Origin: Vicia villosa
Lineage: Eukaryota > Streptophyta > Magnoliopsida > Fabales > Fabaceae
Assembly (NCBI RefSeq): GCF_029867415.1
Contig: NC_081184.1
Coordinates: forward strand, 79,148,364-79,212,363
Length of the DNA: 64,000 nt
Direction of reading: 5' to 3'
The position numbers and the translations under genes are program-made. The notes under the pieces were generated by a model. It was not told the DNA's origin. It did not search any database and worked only from the letters and a program-made list of their open reading frames with translations. Positions 1 through 11,126 of the stretch are shown here, piece after piece (positions within the stretch are counted from its first letter, which is position 1; every line of letters starts with the position of its first letter).

Positions 1-260
1 AAAAAATCTTTATTTTTACTTTAATTAAGTTGACTTTTGTCAATTCTCAAAACTGTTTTCAATCTCCGAATAAATCAAATGATTAGGGTTTTCAAACAAC
101 AAAACCTTGTATCATTCAAAATCATTTTCAATTGCTTTTACACCAGTACTGTAAAGTACTGGGCCTCTAATAGAGTGTAAGTCCCAAAAACCTTCTCTTC
201 TTAGCTTGTTTTCAAAACTGTATTTTCAAAATCTTCTTTCTGTTTTCAAAACATTCTTCT

Positions 261-751
261 GGTATTTGAAGGGCATTATTCCCGGTGAAACTCTTCAGAT
301 ACCTATGTGACCTTTGTCCATCTTCACTTCTTCTGTTTTCAAAAAACCATTAACTGTTTATCATATATTCAACTGTCATCAACAAAACAACAAAAATTAC
401 TGTTGAGGCTCTGTACATACTTCTTCAATGGCCTCCACTCCATCCAGGTTAGGCTTTACAAGCTTTCAATTTACAGTCTTTATTTAAATTACTGTCAAAT
501 ATAAATTGTGCATATATTAGTTTAGAACTACGTTTGAGTATAAACCTTAGGACAGTTAAACTATATATATTATAGGAATATGGCCTAGGATTGAGAATGT
601 CTTCCCGGTGAAGGCTCTTTCCTAATTAGAGATCTGTAGTTCAAACCCCCAAGATGAATTATTCCCGGTGAAACATCTTGGCAAAAACCTTAGAATCCAA
701 ATAAATAGGACACATCCACCCAAAGAGGAATTATTCCCGGTGAAACCTCTT
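261..751 (+). repeat. Four hairpins with a constant TTCCCGGTGAA loop
   Basis: Four copies of a hairpin whose loop contains TTCCCGGTGAA but whose stem differs each time. Stems: 261-271 with 293-303 (11 bp, one wobble), TAGGA-GAG with CTC-TCCTA around 577-623 (two internal mismatches), CCAAGATG 649-656 with CATCTTGG 674-681, and AAGAGG 723-728 with CCTCTT 746-751. The stem changes are compensated on both arms. Function unknown. Confidence 0.75.
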
Positions 752-797
752 ACCCATTTGCTTAGAGCCAAAATAAGTTCAAAACCACATAGCTTTC

Positions 798-2532
798 TCT
801 TGTGCTATAACAAGGACCCTCGATTAGCCTCCTCTTGGGCTTTGTACAAGGACCCACAGGCTTCTTAAAAGCATTTCCAGCTTCCTCTTGAGCTTGTATA
901 CAAGGACCCATCAGGTTTCTTATAAACATAGGAACAGGTCTTTAGTCACCTTTTAGCCTACCCTGGTGAGTTTCTTCCAATTTAAACCAGACTTTAAACA
1001 AGCTAAGTTTGTCTCAATTTTGCATTGAGTACACTTTTTGGAATGAGAGACATGGACAGTCTCTGTCACCCTTATCTTCATCAATCTTCCTTAGCAGATT
1101 CTAGGATCCATGCTTTGGGTCATCCTCAGCATTGAGTCAGCCTTCATCTTGGGCTTTAAACAAGAAGTCTCCTTTAGATAATCTTTCTGCCATTCATTTT
1201 CAACAAAATCCCTGGAAAGGGTTAGCCTCCAAAGTCAATTAAAATCAACCTCCATTTCAATAAATCCCTGGAAAGGGTTAGCTTCCACACATTCTTTCAT
1301 TTTTAATATAAACCCCTGGAAAGGGTTAGCCTCCAAAGTCAATTAATAAAAAATGTCAAAAAAATAAAGATTCATTTCTCTTAGGAGATAATTTCCCCAA
1401 AAGAGTCAAAACCCCTGGAAAGGGTCAGCCTCCAAAAAACATGATAAAGTCAGTCTTTTAACAGACAAATTCACCAGCTGAGTCAAAATCCCTGGAAAGG
1501 GTTAGCTTCCAAAGAAAAACAGTCTTTTAATAAATAAAATCTCCTCAGTAGAGTCAAAACCAACAAAAACAGTTAGCCTCAACCTTGGGCTTCATACAAG
1601 GCACCCAAACAATAAAACTCCCCTGTCAAGAGTCAGCCTCAACCTTGGGCATTGTACAAGGCAGATAATAGAGTCTCCCCAGTGAGTTCTTCATCACTCA
1701 GTAGCCACAACCTTGGGCTTTGTACAAGGCAGATAAACCATATTTTCATGTGTCAAAGATTCCTAACACTTAGGATCTTTTCCCCATAGAGTCATCCATA
1801 CTCAGTTTATTTAAGAGTCTGCCACAACCTTGGGCTTTGTACAAGGCAGAAAATAATGTTTTCCCTAGCTAGAGTTAGCCACAACCTTGGGCTTTGTACA
1901 AGGCACATAAAATAGAGTCATTCATTCAATTATCCTCAACAGTTAGCCACAACCTTGGGCTTTGTACAAGGCACACAAATAGAGTATCCCTAAATAAGAG
2001 TCAGCCTCAATTCTGGGCTTTGTACAGAACACAAAAAATACCCTGTAATTAATCCCTAGTGGAGTCATCTCCCAGAGTCAATAATATTAATTAATCAATC
2101 AAAAAGCCTCAAGCTTGGGCCTCATACAAGCCAGCTAAAGTCAAATCTTTTATACAGTAGATAGACATAGCTTATCTCTATAGAGAGATATTTTTATTAC
2201 TCTACCACATTCAAACAAACAAACATTTCAATTTCAATTTCAATCAAAGTCTCCCATTTAGGACTCTGAAAGACATGCTCTGGCACATCCCCAGACTTGT
2301 ACACTTTCCCTAATTTGGACGAGCAACTTTCTTTCATTTAAGAGGCATCTGACTGGCATACTTGCACACACAAGTAAGGTCCCCTTCTTGAATGAAATGA
2401 ATCCAGTTATTCTGTCACTTTTAAATGTTTGTGGTAGAATAGTACCAATACCTCTCTGCAAAGATGATTTCATGTCTCTTTACTGTAAACAGAGATTTAA
2501 TTCCAAGCTTCAACCTTGAGCTTCAAGCAAGG
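798..2532 (+). repeat. About 13 hairpins with a GGCTTTGTA-type loop
   Basis: Irregularly spaced copies of a hairpin with a 5-bp stem and a roughly 9-nt loop, usually GGCTTTGTA. The commonest stem is CCTTG/CAAGG (copies near 1583, 1643, 1711, 1828, 1884, 1952). Others are TCTTG/CAAGA near 1147, TTCTG/CAGAA near 2010, GCTTG/CAAGC near 2113, and TCTTG/CAAGG near 798, 832 and 886. The last copy (2514-2532) has loop AGCTTCAAG. Both arms change together. Many copies are followed by GC(A/C)C and preceded by an AGCC word, so the repeat unit is longer than the hairpin. Confidence 0.75.
1210..1501 (+). repeat. Five copies of CCCTGGAAAGGG plus tail
   Basis: CCCTGGAAAGGG occurs at 1210-1221, 1266-1277, 1314-1325, 1413-1424 and 1490-1501, each followed by T(T/C)AGC(C/T)TCCA. 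Each can fold as CCCT/AGGG around a GGAA tetraloop. Spacing is irregular (48-99 bp), so this is a dispersed short repeat inside the LTR fragment, not a satellite. Confidence 0.7.
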
Positions 2533-3078
2533 CACAAAAAAAACAATTAATTTCCCTAGTTAGTTCCCCGAACTACATTAAGCTCTGACTTCCACTAGGG
2601 ATATGTAGGCATGAGGTTCACAAGGAATCTCAGCGAGCTAATAAAATACCAAAAATAGTCAGTCTGTCTGTCTGTCTGTCTTTTCAAATCAAATCAATTC
2701 CTTCTCCTAACACAAAGGAGAAACTTTCCCAATCATTAGCAGCAAACACAATCACAAATGACACAGAGAAGGTTCCTGTAGAGTACTACAGATATGTAGG
2801 GTGTTTAAACACTTCCCTATGTATAACCGACCTCCCGGACTCCAGAATTTCTAGTCTAGGTGAAATCCCCACACTTAGCAAACTCCTAGGGTTTAGTTGA
2901 GATCTTTTTTCCCCTTTCCTACTCGTAGGACCAATAAGAAAGTTCGTGTGATATCGTAGGAAGAACTGAAACAAAATTCATCCCACCACGGGCGCATTCT
3001 CCTTCCAAATTTCGCGTGAAGGGTTTAGCGTGCCGTCCTCCCAAGTGAAACGGGGAGGTAAAGAAAACGACCACCACA

Positions 3079-5153
3079 CTATTCTAAATAAGACTCCTTA
3101 TGAATTGTGGAAGAACAGAAAGCCCAACATTTCATATTTTCATCCTTTTGGATGTGTTTGTTTCATTCTGAATACTAAAGATCATCTTGGTAAGTTTGAT
3201 TCTAAGGCACAAAAGTGTTTCCTTCTTGGATATTCTGAACGCTCTAAAGGCTACAGAGTATACAATACTGAAACATTGGTTGTAGAAGAATCAATCAATA
3301 TCAGATTTGATGATAAGCTTGGTCTTGAAAAGCCAAAGCAGTTTGAGAATTTTGCAGATTTAGATATTGATATATCAGAAGCTGAAGAACCAAGAAGCAA
3401 AGTATCAGAAGCTGAAGATCTCAGAAGCAAAGGATCAGAAGATCAAGTTGCTGCATCTTTAGAGAATCTCAGAATTTCTGAAGAGCCAACAGTCAGAAGA
3501 TCTTCTAGACTCACATCTGCTCACTCAGAAGATGTCATTCTTGGAAAGAAGGATGATCCTATCAGAACAAGAGCATTCCTCAAGAACAATGCAGAATGTC
3601 AATTAGGTCTTGTTTCTTTGATTAAGCCAACTTCTATTGATCAAGCTCTAGAAGATGCAGACTGGATAATTGCCATGCAAGTAGAACTAAATCAGTTTAC
3701 AAGGAATGATGTATGGGATCTGGTTCCAAGACCAAAAGGATTCAACATCATTGGAACCAAGTGGGTCTTCAGAAACAAGCTGAGCGAGAAAGGAGAAGTT
3801 GTAAGAAACAAAGCCAGACTGGTTGCTCAGGGCTATAGTCAGCAAGAAGGGATTGACTATACAAAAACCTTTGCACCAGTGGCCAGGTTAGAATCTATTC
3901 TCTTATTGATTTCTTTTGCCACTCAACACAACATCACTCTATATCAGATGGATGTTAAGAGTGCCTTCTTAAATGGTTATATAGAAGAAGAAGTTTATGT
4001 CCACCAACCTCCTGGTTTTGAAGACTCTAAGTCTCCAGAACATGTGTTCAAACTAAAGAAATCATTGTATGGATTGAAGCAAGCTCGTAGAGCTTGGTAT
4101 GAAAGATTAAGTTCTTTCCTTTTGAACAATGGTTTCACCAGAGGACAAGTGGATACTACTCTCTTCTGTAAAACATTTAAGAAAGATATTTTAATTTGTC
4201 AAATTTATGTTGATGATATTATCTTTGGAACATCTAATGCTACACTTGGAAAGGAGTTTTCTAAGTCTATGCAGGCTGAGTTCGAGATGAGTATGATGGG
4301 AGAACTCAAGTATTTCCTTGGGATTCAAATCAATCAAACTTCTGATGGAACATATGTTCATCAAATGAAGTATGTGAAAGAACTTCTGAAGAAGTTTAAT
4401 CTTTTTGAAAGCAAAGAAGCCAAAACTCCTATGCACCCAACGTGTGTCCTAGGTAAGGATGAGGTAAGTAAGAAGGTAGATCAGAAGTTGTACAGAGGTA
4501 TGATTGGATCTCTTCTATATCTGACTGCTTCTAGACCTGACATTTTATACAGTGTTTGTTTGTGTGCAAGATTCCAATCAGATCCTAGAGAATCTCACTT
4601 AACAGCTGTTAAGAGAATTCTGAGGTATCTGAAAGGTACTACTAATGTTGGTTTAGTCTACAGAAGATCTAAAGAGTACAACTTAGTAGGATTTTGTGAT
4701 GATGACTATGCTGGAGATAGAGTTGAAAGGAAAAGCACTTCTGGAAGTTGTCAATTTCTTGGAAGTCACCTGATCTCCTGGTACAACAAGAAGCAAGCTA
4801 CCATTGCCCTCTCAACAACAGAAGCAGAATATGTTGCTGCTGCTGGTTGTAGCACACATATGCTCTGGATGAAGAGTCAGTTAGAAGATTATCAGATTTA
4901 TGAGAGTAACATTCCTATCTTCTGTGATAATACTTCTGCTATATGTTTATCTAAGAACCCAATCTTGCATTCCAAAGCTAAACATATTGAGATTAAACAT
5001 CATTTCATTAGGGACTATATTCAGAAGGGTGTTCTTTCTTTAAACTTTGTGGATACAGACCATCAATGGGCTTATATCTTTACAAAACCCCTTGCTGAAG
5101 ATAGGTTTAAGTTCATTCTGAAGAATATCAGTATGGATTTATGCCTAGAATGA
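3079..5153 (+). pseudogene. Copia pol, 3' part: integrase C-terminus, reverse transcriptase, RNase H
   Basis: Open frame of about 690 codons reading into the element from the truncation point. It starts in the integrase C-terminal region (TPYELWKNRKPN), then a linker rich in Glu/Ser, then reverse transcriptase with the YVDD active-site motif (about 4208-4219) and copia RNase H with TEAEY, FCDN and HSKAKHIE motifs. No internal stop or frameshift, so the truncation looks younger than the lesions in element C. Possible damage relative to copy B: Asp to Tyr in the usually conserved WADIFTKPL motif (here WAYIFTKPL), Ala to Asp in CDADYAGD, and Pro to Arg in KQAPRAW. Without integrase catalytic domain, protease and gag it cannot act alone. 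Confidence 0.9.
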
Positions 5154-5644
5154 GAAGATGAGAAGTTCTGACGTATGGATAAGTTCTGAAATGTATTTGG
5201 TTATCTTCTTATAAGAAGTTTTGATTGTGATCATTTAGAAGTTCTGATTCTGTTATTACTAACGCTTCATTATCTAAGTTGATTTAGAATCTCTTTTAAA
5301 GTAAAACAACTGTCACCAGTTGTTCCAGAAGATGAACACGTGTTCACTCTTTTTGGACAAGCATGCGTACTAGACGCCGCCCTAGATAACTGTGCAAATC
5401 ATTTCAAATTTCACATTATCTATCCTAATGTCATCTCTCATTAAATGCATTTGATTCCATGTTTTCTGTAATCATATTCATTCAAACACGTATTGCATTT
5501 CATTTCAAATCCGTCCCTTTATATACTCATCTCCACATTCATTTCATCTTTTTACATTCTCTCTCTCTTCATTCATCTCTTTCTTTCTTTTTTATTCATT
5601 GTTTGCATAAACCCTAGTTCGTAATCGAACCTCAGTGAATCTTC

Positions 5645-5984
5645 ATGCTTTCTTCATCAAGCTCTTCAAGTAAAGAAACAAGATGCTGAGAATCATCCTT
5701 CTGAGAAAAATCTTGTTCAGGAAAATCAAGATGATGTTCTCACATTGGATGATGTTGTTGGTAATGCTATCCCTCTGAATGATAGTTGTGCATCTTCTTC
5801 TGCTGAACCCTCCGTTCTGGTGAACGCTATCAAGGCCCTTCAACAGAATCAAGATGTTCTAGCTTCTCGCTTGGATAAGCATGATAAAGCACATGAGGAG
5901 TTCAGAACCTTCATGAAGAACAAAACTGAAAGCACTTCTGGGATTCACGACCTTCTGGCCAAGATCATGTCTAAACTAGGCTAG
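5645..5984 (+). pseudogene. Small ORF3 downstream of copia pol, decayed
   Basis: An ATG at 5645 opens a Ser-rich start that meets TGA after about 14 codons. The +1-shifted frame then stays open to the TAG at 5982-5984 and reads about 100 residues ending in IHDLLAKIMSKLG. The same C-terminal signature (IHDILAQILSRLG) is encoded at the matching place in element B (13512-13740, minus strand), so this is a real element gene broken by a 1-nt shift near 5680. The C-terminal half is Lys/Glu/Leu-rich and could form a helix or coiled coil. No transmembrane segment, so it does not look like an envelope protein. Function unknown. Confidence 0.5.
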
Positions 5985-6142
5985 TCGTAGTCTTTTGAGT
6001 CTTAGTTGTCTCTTGTTCTTGCATCTGTTTTCCTGCATATGCTTTTGTAACTTCTGATTTCTTCTAATGATCAATGAAATATTCTCTTCTCTCATATTGT
6101 TTGTTTTTCATCTGAATCTTTTATGCTTTTTGATGTTATGAC

Positions 6143-6834
6143 AAAAAGGGGGAGAAAATGTGATAAATGATTTGATTAATTATATCAGTTGCTGGGAGTA
6201 AGTCTCCACATTTCTAACAGAATTTGCAAGTTCTTTGTTCTTGAGATTTTTGCAGGATTGAAGATATTCTGAAAAAGCTCAACATGAGAAGAAAAGACAT
6301 GGGGAAAAGCAATTCTATATAGAAACATGCTCATGGAATCTGAATCAAGCTTAGCGCTGTGAAGCTTCAAGATCAGAAGCAAGAAGGAAGAATGTTTGAT
6401 ATTCTCGTGGCAGAATATGCTCTAACACATTCTTATCCCTTATATGTTCTGATGCATTTTTATGTGTTCTAATACATACTATATGCTCTGATACATATCT
6501 TATGTTTTGATTCATTCATGCTCTGAATTTTGTCATTTAGTTTGTTCTGAAACATTTCAGGATGTAGAGATGCTCTGATGATGCTCTGGTACATTCAACA
6601 ATGTTCTGACACAATCTAGCATGCAATGATTCAAGAAGAAATTCAAAGCTCTGAAGCTGTCCTACGGAAGCAAGAAACAGAAGCTCTGAATGTTCTGAAG
6701 ATTTAAGCAAATGTGAACGTCTCATCTGAAATGGAAAATACTCAGGGAAGTCCTTTATTTATAAATTTCTTCCAGTATTTATTTTAGGGGGAGATTATTC
6801 ATCTCAGGGGGAGATTGTTAATCTCAGGGGGAGA
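6143..6834 (+). other. Internal polypurine tracts of element A
   Basis: AAAAAGGGGGAGAAAA at 6143-6158 and three AGGGGGAGA tracts at 6786-6794, 6806-6814 and 6826-6834 imitate the 3' polypurine tract (6946-6958). Element B has counterparts at the equivalent places (about 12451-12509 and 13289-13309). They may be extra plus-strand primer sites; that role is inferred. Confidence 0.5.
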
Positions 6835-6945
6835 CATATTCACACACTATGTTTATATGATTATGCTATAACCGTGTAATTGTCATTAGCCGTCTGATAT
6901 TCTGATTGCAAATTCATATCATTTATATATGTTTTTGTCATCATC

Positions 6946-6959
6946 AAAAAGGGGGAGAT
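6946..6959 (+). other. 3' polypurine tract of element A
   Basis: AAAAAGGGGGAGA followed by T and the LTR start TGTTAG at 6960. This is the expected plus-strand primer immediately upstream of a copia 3' LTR. Confidence 0.85.
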
Positions 6960-8098
6960 TGTTAGAACAAGATTTGTTCTGATCAATATTCTTAGTTTTG
7001 ATGATAACAATGTATATAAATTTTGCTTGAGATAATGTGGTACTCTAATCCTATGCAATTTCCATTTCAGGAAATATATAAAGAGTATGCACAAAATCAG
7101 CGCAAGAAGCATTGACTCAGAAGGTTCAGCATGCAACATCAGAACATGCTCTGGCAAGACATCAGAAGATGGTCAAGCAGAATCAGAACATGGTCTATTG
7201 AAGCATCAGAAGAACTTGAGATCAGAAGCAGAAGCACTGAAGTTCTCATGGTATCACGCTAGAAGCACTTCAAGGTCAGAAGACAAGAAAATGCTCTGCA
7301 CCAAGCTGCTATGACTCTGATATATTCAAACGTTGTATCTACAAAGATCAGATCAGAAGCAAGTACAAGATGGTAGGCTACGCTGACTGACAAAAGGAAC
7401 GTTAGAAGCTATTAAAGGCAAAGTCAGTTAAAGCAGGAAAAGCAAGGCTCGAGGTAGTTGACAAATGAGTGAAACATTAAATGCAATGCTGTACGGATCA
7501 CGCAACGCATTAAATGCTCCCAACGGTCATCTTCTCAAACGCCTATAAATAGAAGTTCTGATGAGAAGCTGAATACAACACTTGCGCAAACATACAGAAA
7601 CGCTGTCAAATTCAAAAGCTCTCAAACTTCATTTTCAACCTCACTTCATTACTGTTGTAATATCTTAGTGAGATTAAGCTTAAACTTTAAGAGAAATATC
7701 ACAGTTGTGATTATAGCTTTTTAAGAAGCATTGTATAACTCTTGTAAGAATTTGTTTACATTCATTTGTAAAGAACTAGAGGAGATCAAGTTGTGATCGG
7801 ATTCTCTAGAAAGTCTTAGAGGGTATCTAAGCATTGTGTTCCTAGAGTGATCAGGTTGTGATCATAATACTCTAGAAGACTTAGAGGGTATCTAAGTGGA
7901 AAACCATTGTAATCTTGTGTGATTAGTGGATTAAATCCTCAGGTGAGGTAAATCACTCTAAGGGGGTGGACTGGAGTAGTTTCGTTAACAACAAACCAGG
8001 ATAAAAATATTGTGTTCATTGTTTTTATCTTAAGAGTTTTTAAAGTCACACTTATTCAACCCCCCCCCCCCCCTTTCTAAGTGTTTTTCTATCCTTCA
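6960..8098 (+). repeat. 3' LTR of element A
   Basis: 1139 bp from TGTTAGAACAAG to TATCCTTCA, beginning TG and ending CA. Ends and much of the body match the 1214-bp LTRs of element B. A run of 14 C occurs at 8060-8073 where B has seven (written as G on its strand), a probable slippage tract. There is no 5' LTR in the window to pair with it. Confidence 0.85.
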
Positions 8099-8473
8099 CC
8101 CATATGTCTTACGTTGAACATTTGTTAACAAATATAGGTTAATATGTTATATGTCACTATTTTATCTTACGTGCTTTTGGGCATTATGTGCGGCTAAGAA
8201 CAGAAAGGATTATAAGGATCATGGATCAAGTGTAATGCATTATGGTTCATCTAACTTATCAACTTTGCTAATTGGTCTAGTTGTCGGGTTATGGGCATAG
8301 ATTCTTGTAGTTCGATGCATTATAAAAATTGGACTACAAGATAGATAACAATAATAAAGATTAATACTTATGGTGTACAAGACAACTCAAATAGTTGATT
8401 ATGATTCAAATAGTTGATTCTTCCTTTTTAATAAGAAAGTGAAAATACATTAATGAGAGCACAAGGAGTATTC
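8099..8473. other. Unassigned 375 bp between elements A and C
   Basis: AT-rich sequence with no open frame, repeat or element end that I recognise. It may be old host DNA or a decayed element. Confidence 0.4.
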
Positions 8474-8919
8474 TGTTGGAAATCCATCAAAACCTGTGAT
8501 GAATTTCTATCAATCTTGATGAACAACATTGTTATCACCCCACGATAACAATGAAAAGAGAAAAGAAATTTAAAGAAGAAAAGAGATTAGGGTTTCTGTA
8601 GAGTAATTATCTGCCCACAAACTATGGAAAACATTGTTATTCACTTGCAACTGCAAATTTTGTGAATACAATCTTTGCACCTGATTACAAAATAATGAGG
8701 GTTACTCCCTATTTATAGATTTAGATAAGCTTGTTTCCTAAGCCAAAGCCCAAAACTATAAAAGCCCAAAATACCTATTTTGGAACTAAATCAAATCTAA
8801 TCTATTTTAAATCTAAATTAAATCTATCTATATCTAAAACAAATCTGTGTGTAATAAATTGTTTTCACACTTGTAAACAAAAATAATCTTTTCGACAAAA
8901 GGAATTTTAATTTAACACA
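8474..8919 (-). repeat. 3' LTR of element C
   Basis: 446 bp; in genome orientation begins TGTTGGAAATCC and ends TTAACACA. The first roughly 345 bp match the copy starting at 22245. Read on the minus strand it starts TGTGTTAAATT after a short purine stretch (TTAGGTGG), a weak polypurine tract. Confidence 0.8.
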
Positions 8920-8929
8920 CCACCTAATT

Positions 8930-11126
8930 CATTGTGTCTAGGCTATCTATGTTCATCATAGCTCTTAGTCTTCTGAACACTTCGACTAGCACTCCCTTCG
9001 TCGTGATATCTACAATTTGATTCTCAGTTATGCAGAGTTCCAAGTTCACCTTCCCTTTAGCTACCTACTCTCAAAGATAAGGGAACCTCATTTCGATATG
9101 CTTGCTTTGACCATGCGCTATCGAATTCTACGACAGGTTGATAGCTGACATGCTGTCGATCTTCATGGTAATTGCTGCATGATCTTTACCTATTTTTCCT
9201 CGACCAAGTTCACCATCCATTTTGCTTGACATGCACAAAGAGAAGCAATTATGTACTCTACTTCGCACGATGATAGTGCCACTACTGGTTCCTTCCTCGA
9301 ACTCCAAGCAACTGGTGCACCACCTAGTATAAACATATCCTGTTGTGGATTTTCGATCCTTAGTATCACTACACTAACTTGAATCAGTGTATCCCACTAA
9401 TTTGAATTCTTTTCCTTTATAAGCTGCAAGAAATAAAATTCCATAGTTGAGCGTTCCTTTTAGATACCTCAATATCCTCTTCGTCGCTGCTAGGTGTGAT
9501 ACCTTTGGCTAAGTCAGGCCTTGTATGACAAAGGTATCTTAATGACCCAATAAGTCTTCTGTACTGGGTTGGGTCGACATCATCTTCATATGCATCTTTC
9601 GGCAGTTGCAGTCTTGGTTCTGCAGGTGTCGAAGTCGAGTTGCATTCTTTCATCTCAAATCTCTTGAGAATTTCACTTGTTTATCTTCTTTGGTGCATCA
9701 TCAAGCCTCTACTACTCTTGTAGACTTTGATGCCAAGGAAATATGAGATGTCGCCCAGATCTGACATTTCGAATTCCTTGCTGAGATCACCTTTGAAGTC
9801 TTCGATCTCTTTCTACCAGCTACCTGTTATTAACAAGTCATCGACATAGAGACATAGTATAAGCAATTCACTATTGTTTCTTCTTACATATACTCCATAT
9901 TCAATTGCGCACTTCACAAATTTCTTCTCCCTTAGGAAACTTTCGATCTTAATATTCCAAGCTCTTGGAGCTTGCTTCAGTCCATACATGGATTTATGCA
10001 TCATGTACACCTTTCTCTCTTCGCCACGTTTCACAAATCCAATTGGTTGTGCAACATAAACTTCATCGTCTAAGGGTCCATTTAGGAATGCACACTTCAC
10101 GTCCATCTGACATATGTGTCAACTGTTTATTTCTGCTGGACCATAAACCAACCTGATTGTTTTGATCCTGGCATCAGGTGCAAAAACTTCATCGTAGTCG
10201 ATTCCTTCCTTCTAAAGAAATCCTTTTGCCACGAGCCTTGCTTTGTGTCGAGTTATTTCCCCTTTGGGATTCATTTTCACTCTGTATACCCACTTGACAT
10301 CAATTGTTTTTTTTTTGAGGAAATTCGACAAGTGACCGAGTATTGTTGTCTTTGATGAATTTTATTTCCTCATTCATAGCTTTCACCCACATCGAATCCT
10401 TCAATTCCTCAACTGCATTGACAGGTTTGACATCTGTGTAGAAAGCGTAATGTACTAGCTCACCTTCATCATTGACCACATCATCTAATGTAATCACACA
10501 ATCTTGCAACCTTGCAGGTATGTGTCTTGTTCTCTAAGGTCTGCTTGTACTTGGTTAATCTCTAACCTCCTATTGTCAAACTTCACTTTCGACTTAAGTT
10601 TCAGGTTCTTCGAGTAAGATTCTGACTGAATCTTTCTTGACATTTTCAGTCCAATCCCATTTTTTAAGCTCATCTATTATCACGTCCCTACTGATCACTA
10701 CTTTCTTATTCATTGGATCGAACAACTTTTAACCTTCAGTCGAATGATATCCTATTAGGATCATCTGACTCGACTTGTCATCGAGTTTTCTTCTCAACTG
10801 ATCTGGCACATGTCTATGTGCTATAGATCCAAATACTTTTAGATGACTCAAGCTAGGCTTCATACCAGACCAACATTCTTCTGGAGTAATTCTTTCTAGC
10901 TTCTTTGTCGGACATCTGTTCAGAATATATGTGGCGGTTGACACAACTTCACCCCAAAATTCTTTAGGTAAATTCTTGCCTTTCAACATACTTCTTACCA
11001 TATTCATGATGGTTCGATTCTTCCTTTCTGCAACTCCATTCTGCTATGGAGTGTAGGGAGGCACCACGTCATGCACAATCCCTTCTTTCTCACATAATAT
11101 GTCGCAGTCTTTTGACACATATACTC
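8930..11126 (-). pseudogene. Element C pol, distal part: integrase C-terminus, RT, RNase H
   Basis: Decayed coding sequence on the minus strand. The integrase end (10729-11126) has [17 protein letters not shown], carrying the third catalytic Glu. RT (about 9813-10210) has MDVKCAFLNG and LYVDDLLITG; RNase H remnants run to about 8935. Amber stops at 11044-11046, 10534-10536, 10212-10214 and 9813-9815 each fit a CAG to TAG change (Gln expected from the family context), and TGA/TAA stops and at least one small deletion in the RNase H region add to the decay. Not functional. Confidence 0.85.
11122..11126. other. Target-site duplication of element B, left copy
   Basis: TACTC directly before the LTR start; the right copy at 20376-20380 is TGCTC, one transition apart. 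A 5-bp duplication is normal for copia integrase. Confidence 0.75.

Larger units (their letters stand above)
1..3078 (+). mobile_element. Tat/Ogre-type LTR fragment (element G)
   Basis: No coding frame of note. The right part (about 2560-3060) matches, in the opposite orientation, the LTR of element F: both hold a CCCCGAACTACATT block followed by ATATGTAGGCA, and both end in an A/G-rich tail. A second block (about 2795-2880) resembles the Ogre LTR text around 37640-37690 (genome-walk motif ACACTTCCCT-TGTATAACC). Positions 1-2530 are dominated by short hairpin repeats described separately; an isolated one at 143-162 is an 8-bp stem closed by GTAA. No canonical LTR start (TGTTATACCCC) is visible, so the left end lies outside the window. 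It ends abruptly at 3078 against copia pol. Lineage is inferred from these matches. Confidence 0.6.
3079..8098 (+). mobile_element. 5'-truncated Ty1/copia element, SIRE/Maximus-like (element A)
   Basis: Consists of the 3' half of pol, a 1.8-kb non-coding or decayed region, a polypurine tract and a 1139-bp 3' LTR. It is the same family as element B: protein, ORF3 tail, purine tracts and LTR ends all correspond. Gag, protease and most of integrase are missing; similarity to B starts at 3079, right where the Ogre-type LTR fragment stops, so the 5' end was lost by deletion or recombination. The SIRE/Maximus assignment is by overall layout and pol sequence and is moderately sure. Confidence 0.85.

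Noticed and set aside
798..2532. Regular-looking repeats suggested a CRISPR-like array
   Set aside because: Plant DNA, irregular spacing, repeats with changing stems and no cas-like genes.
5160..6940. Envelope-like gene after copia pol, as in some SIRE elements
   Set aside because: No long frame and no membrane segments; only the short ORF3 remnant is supported.
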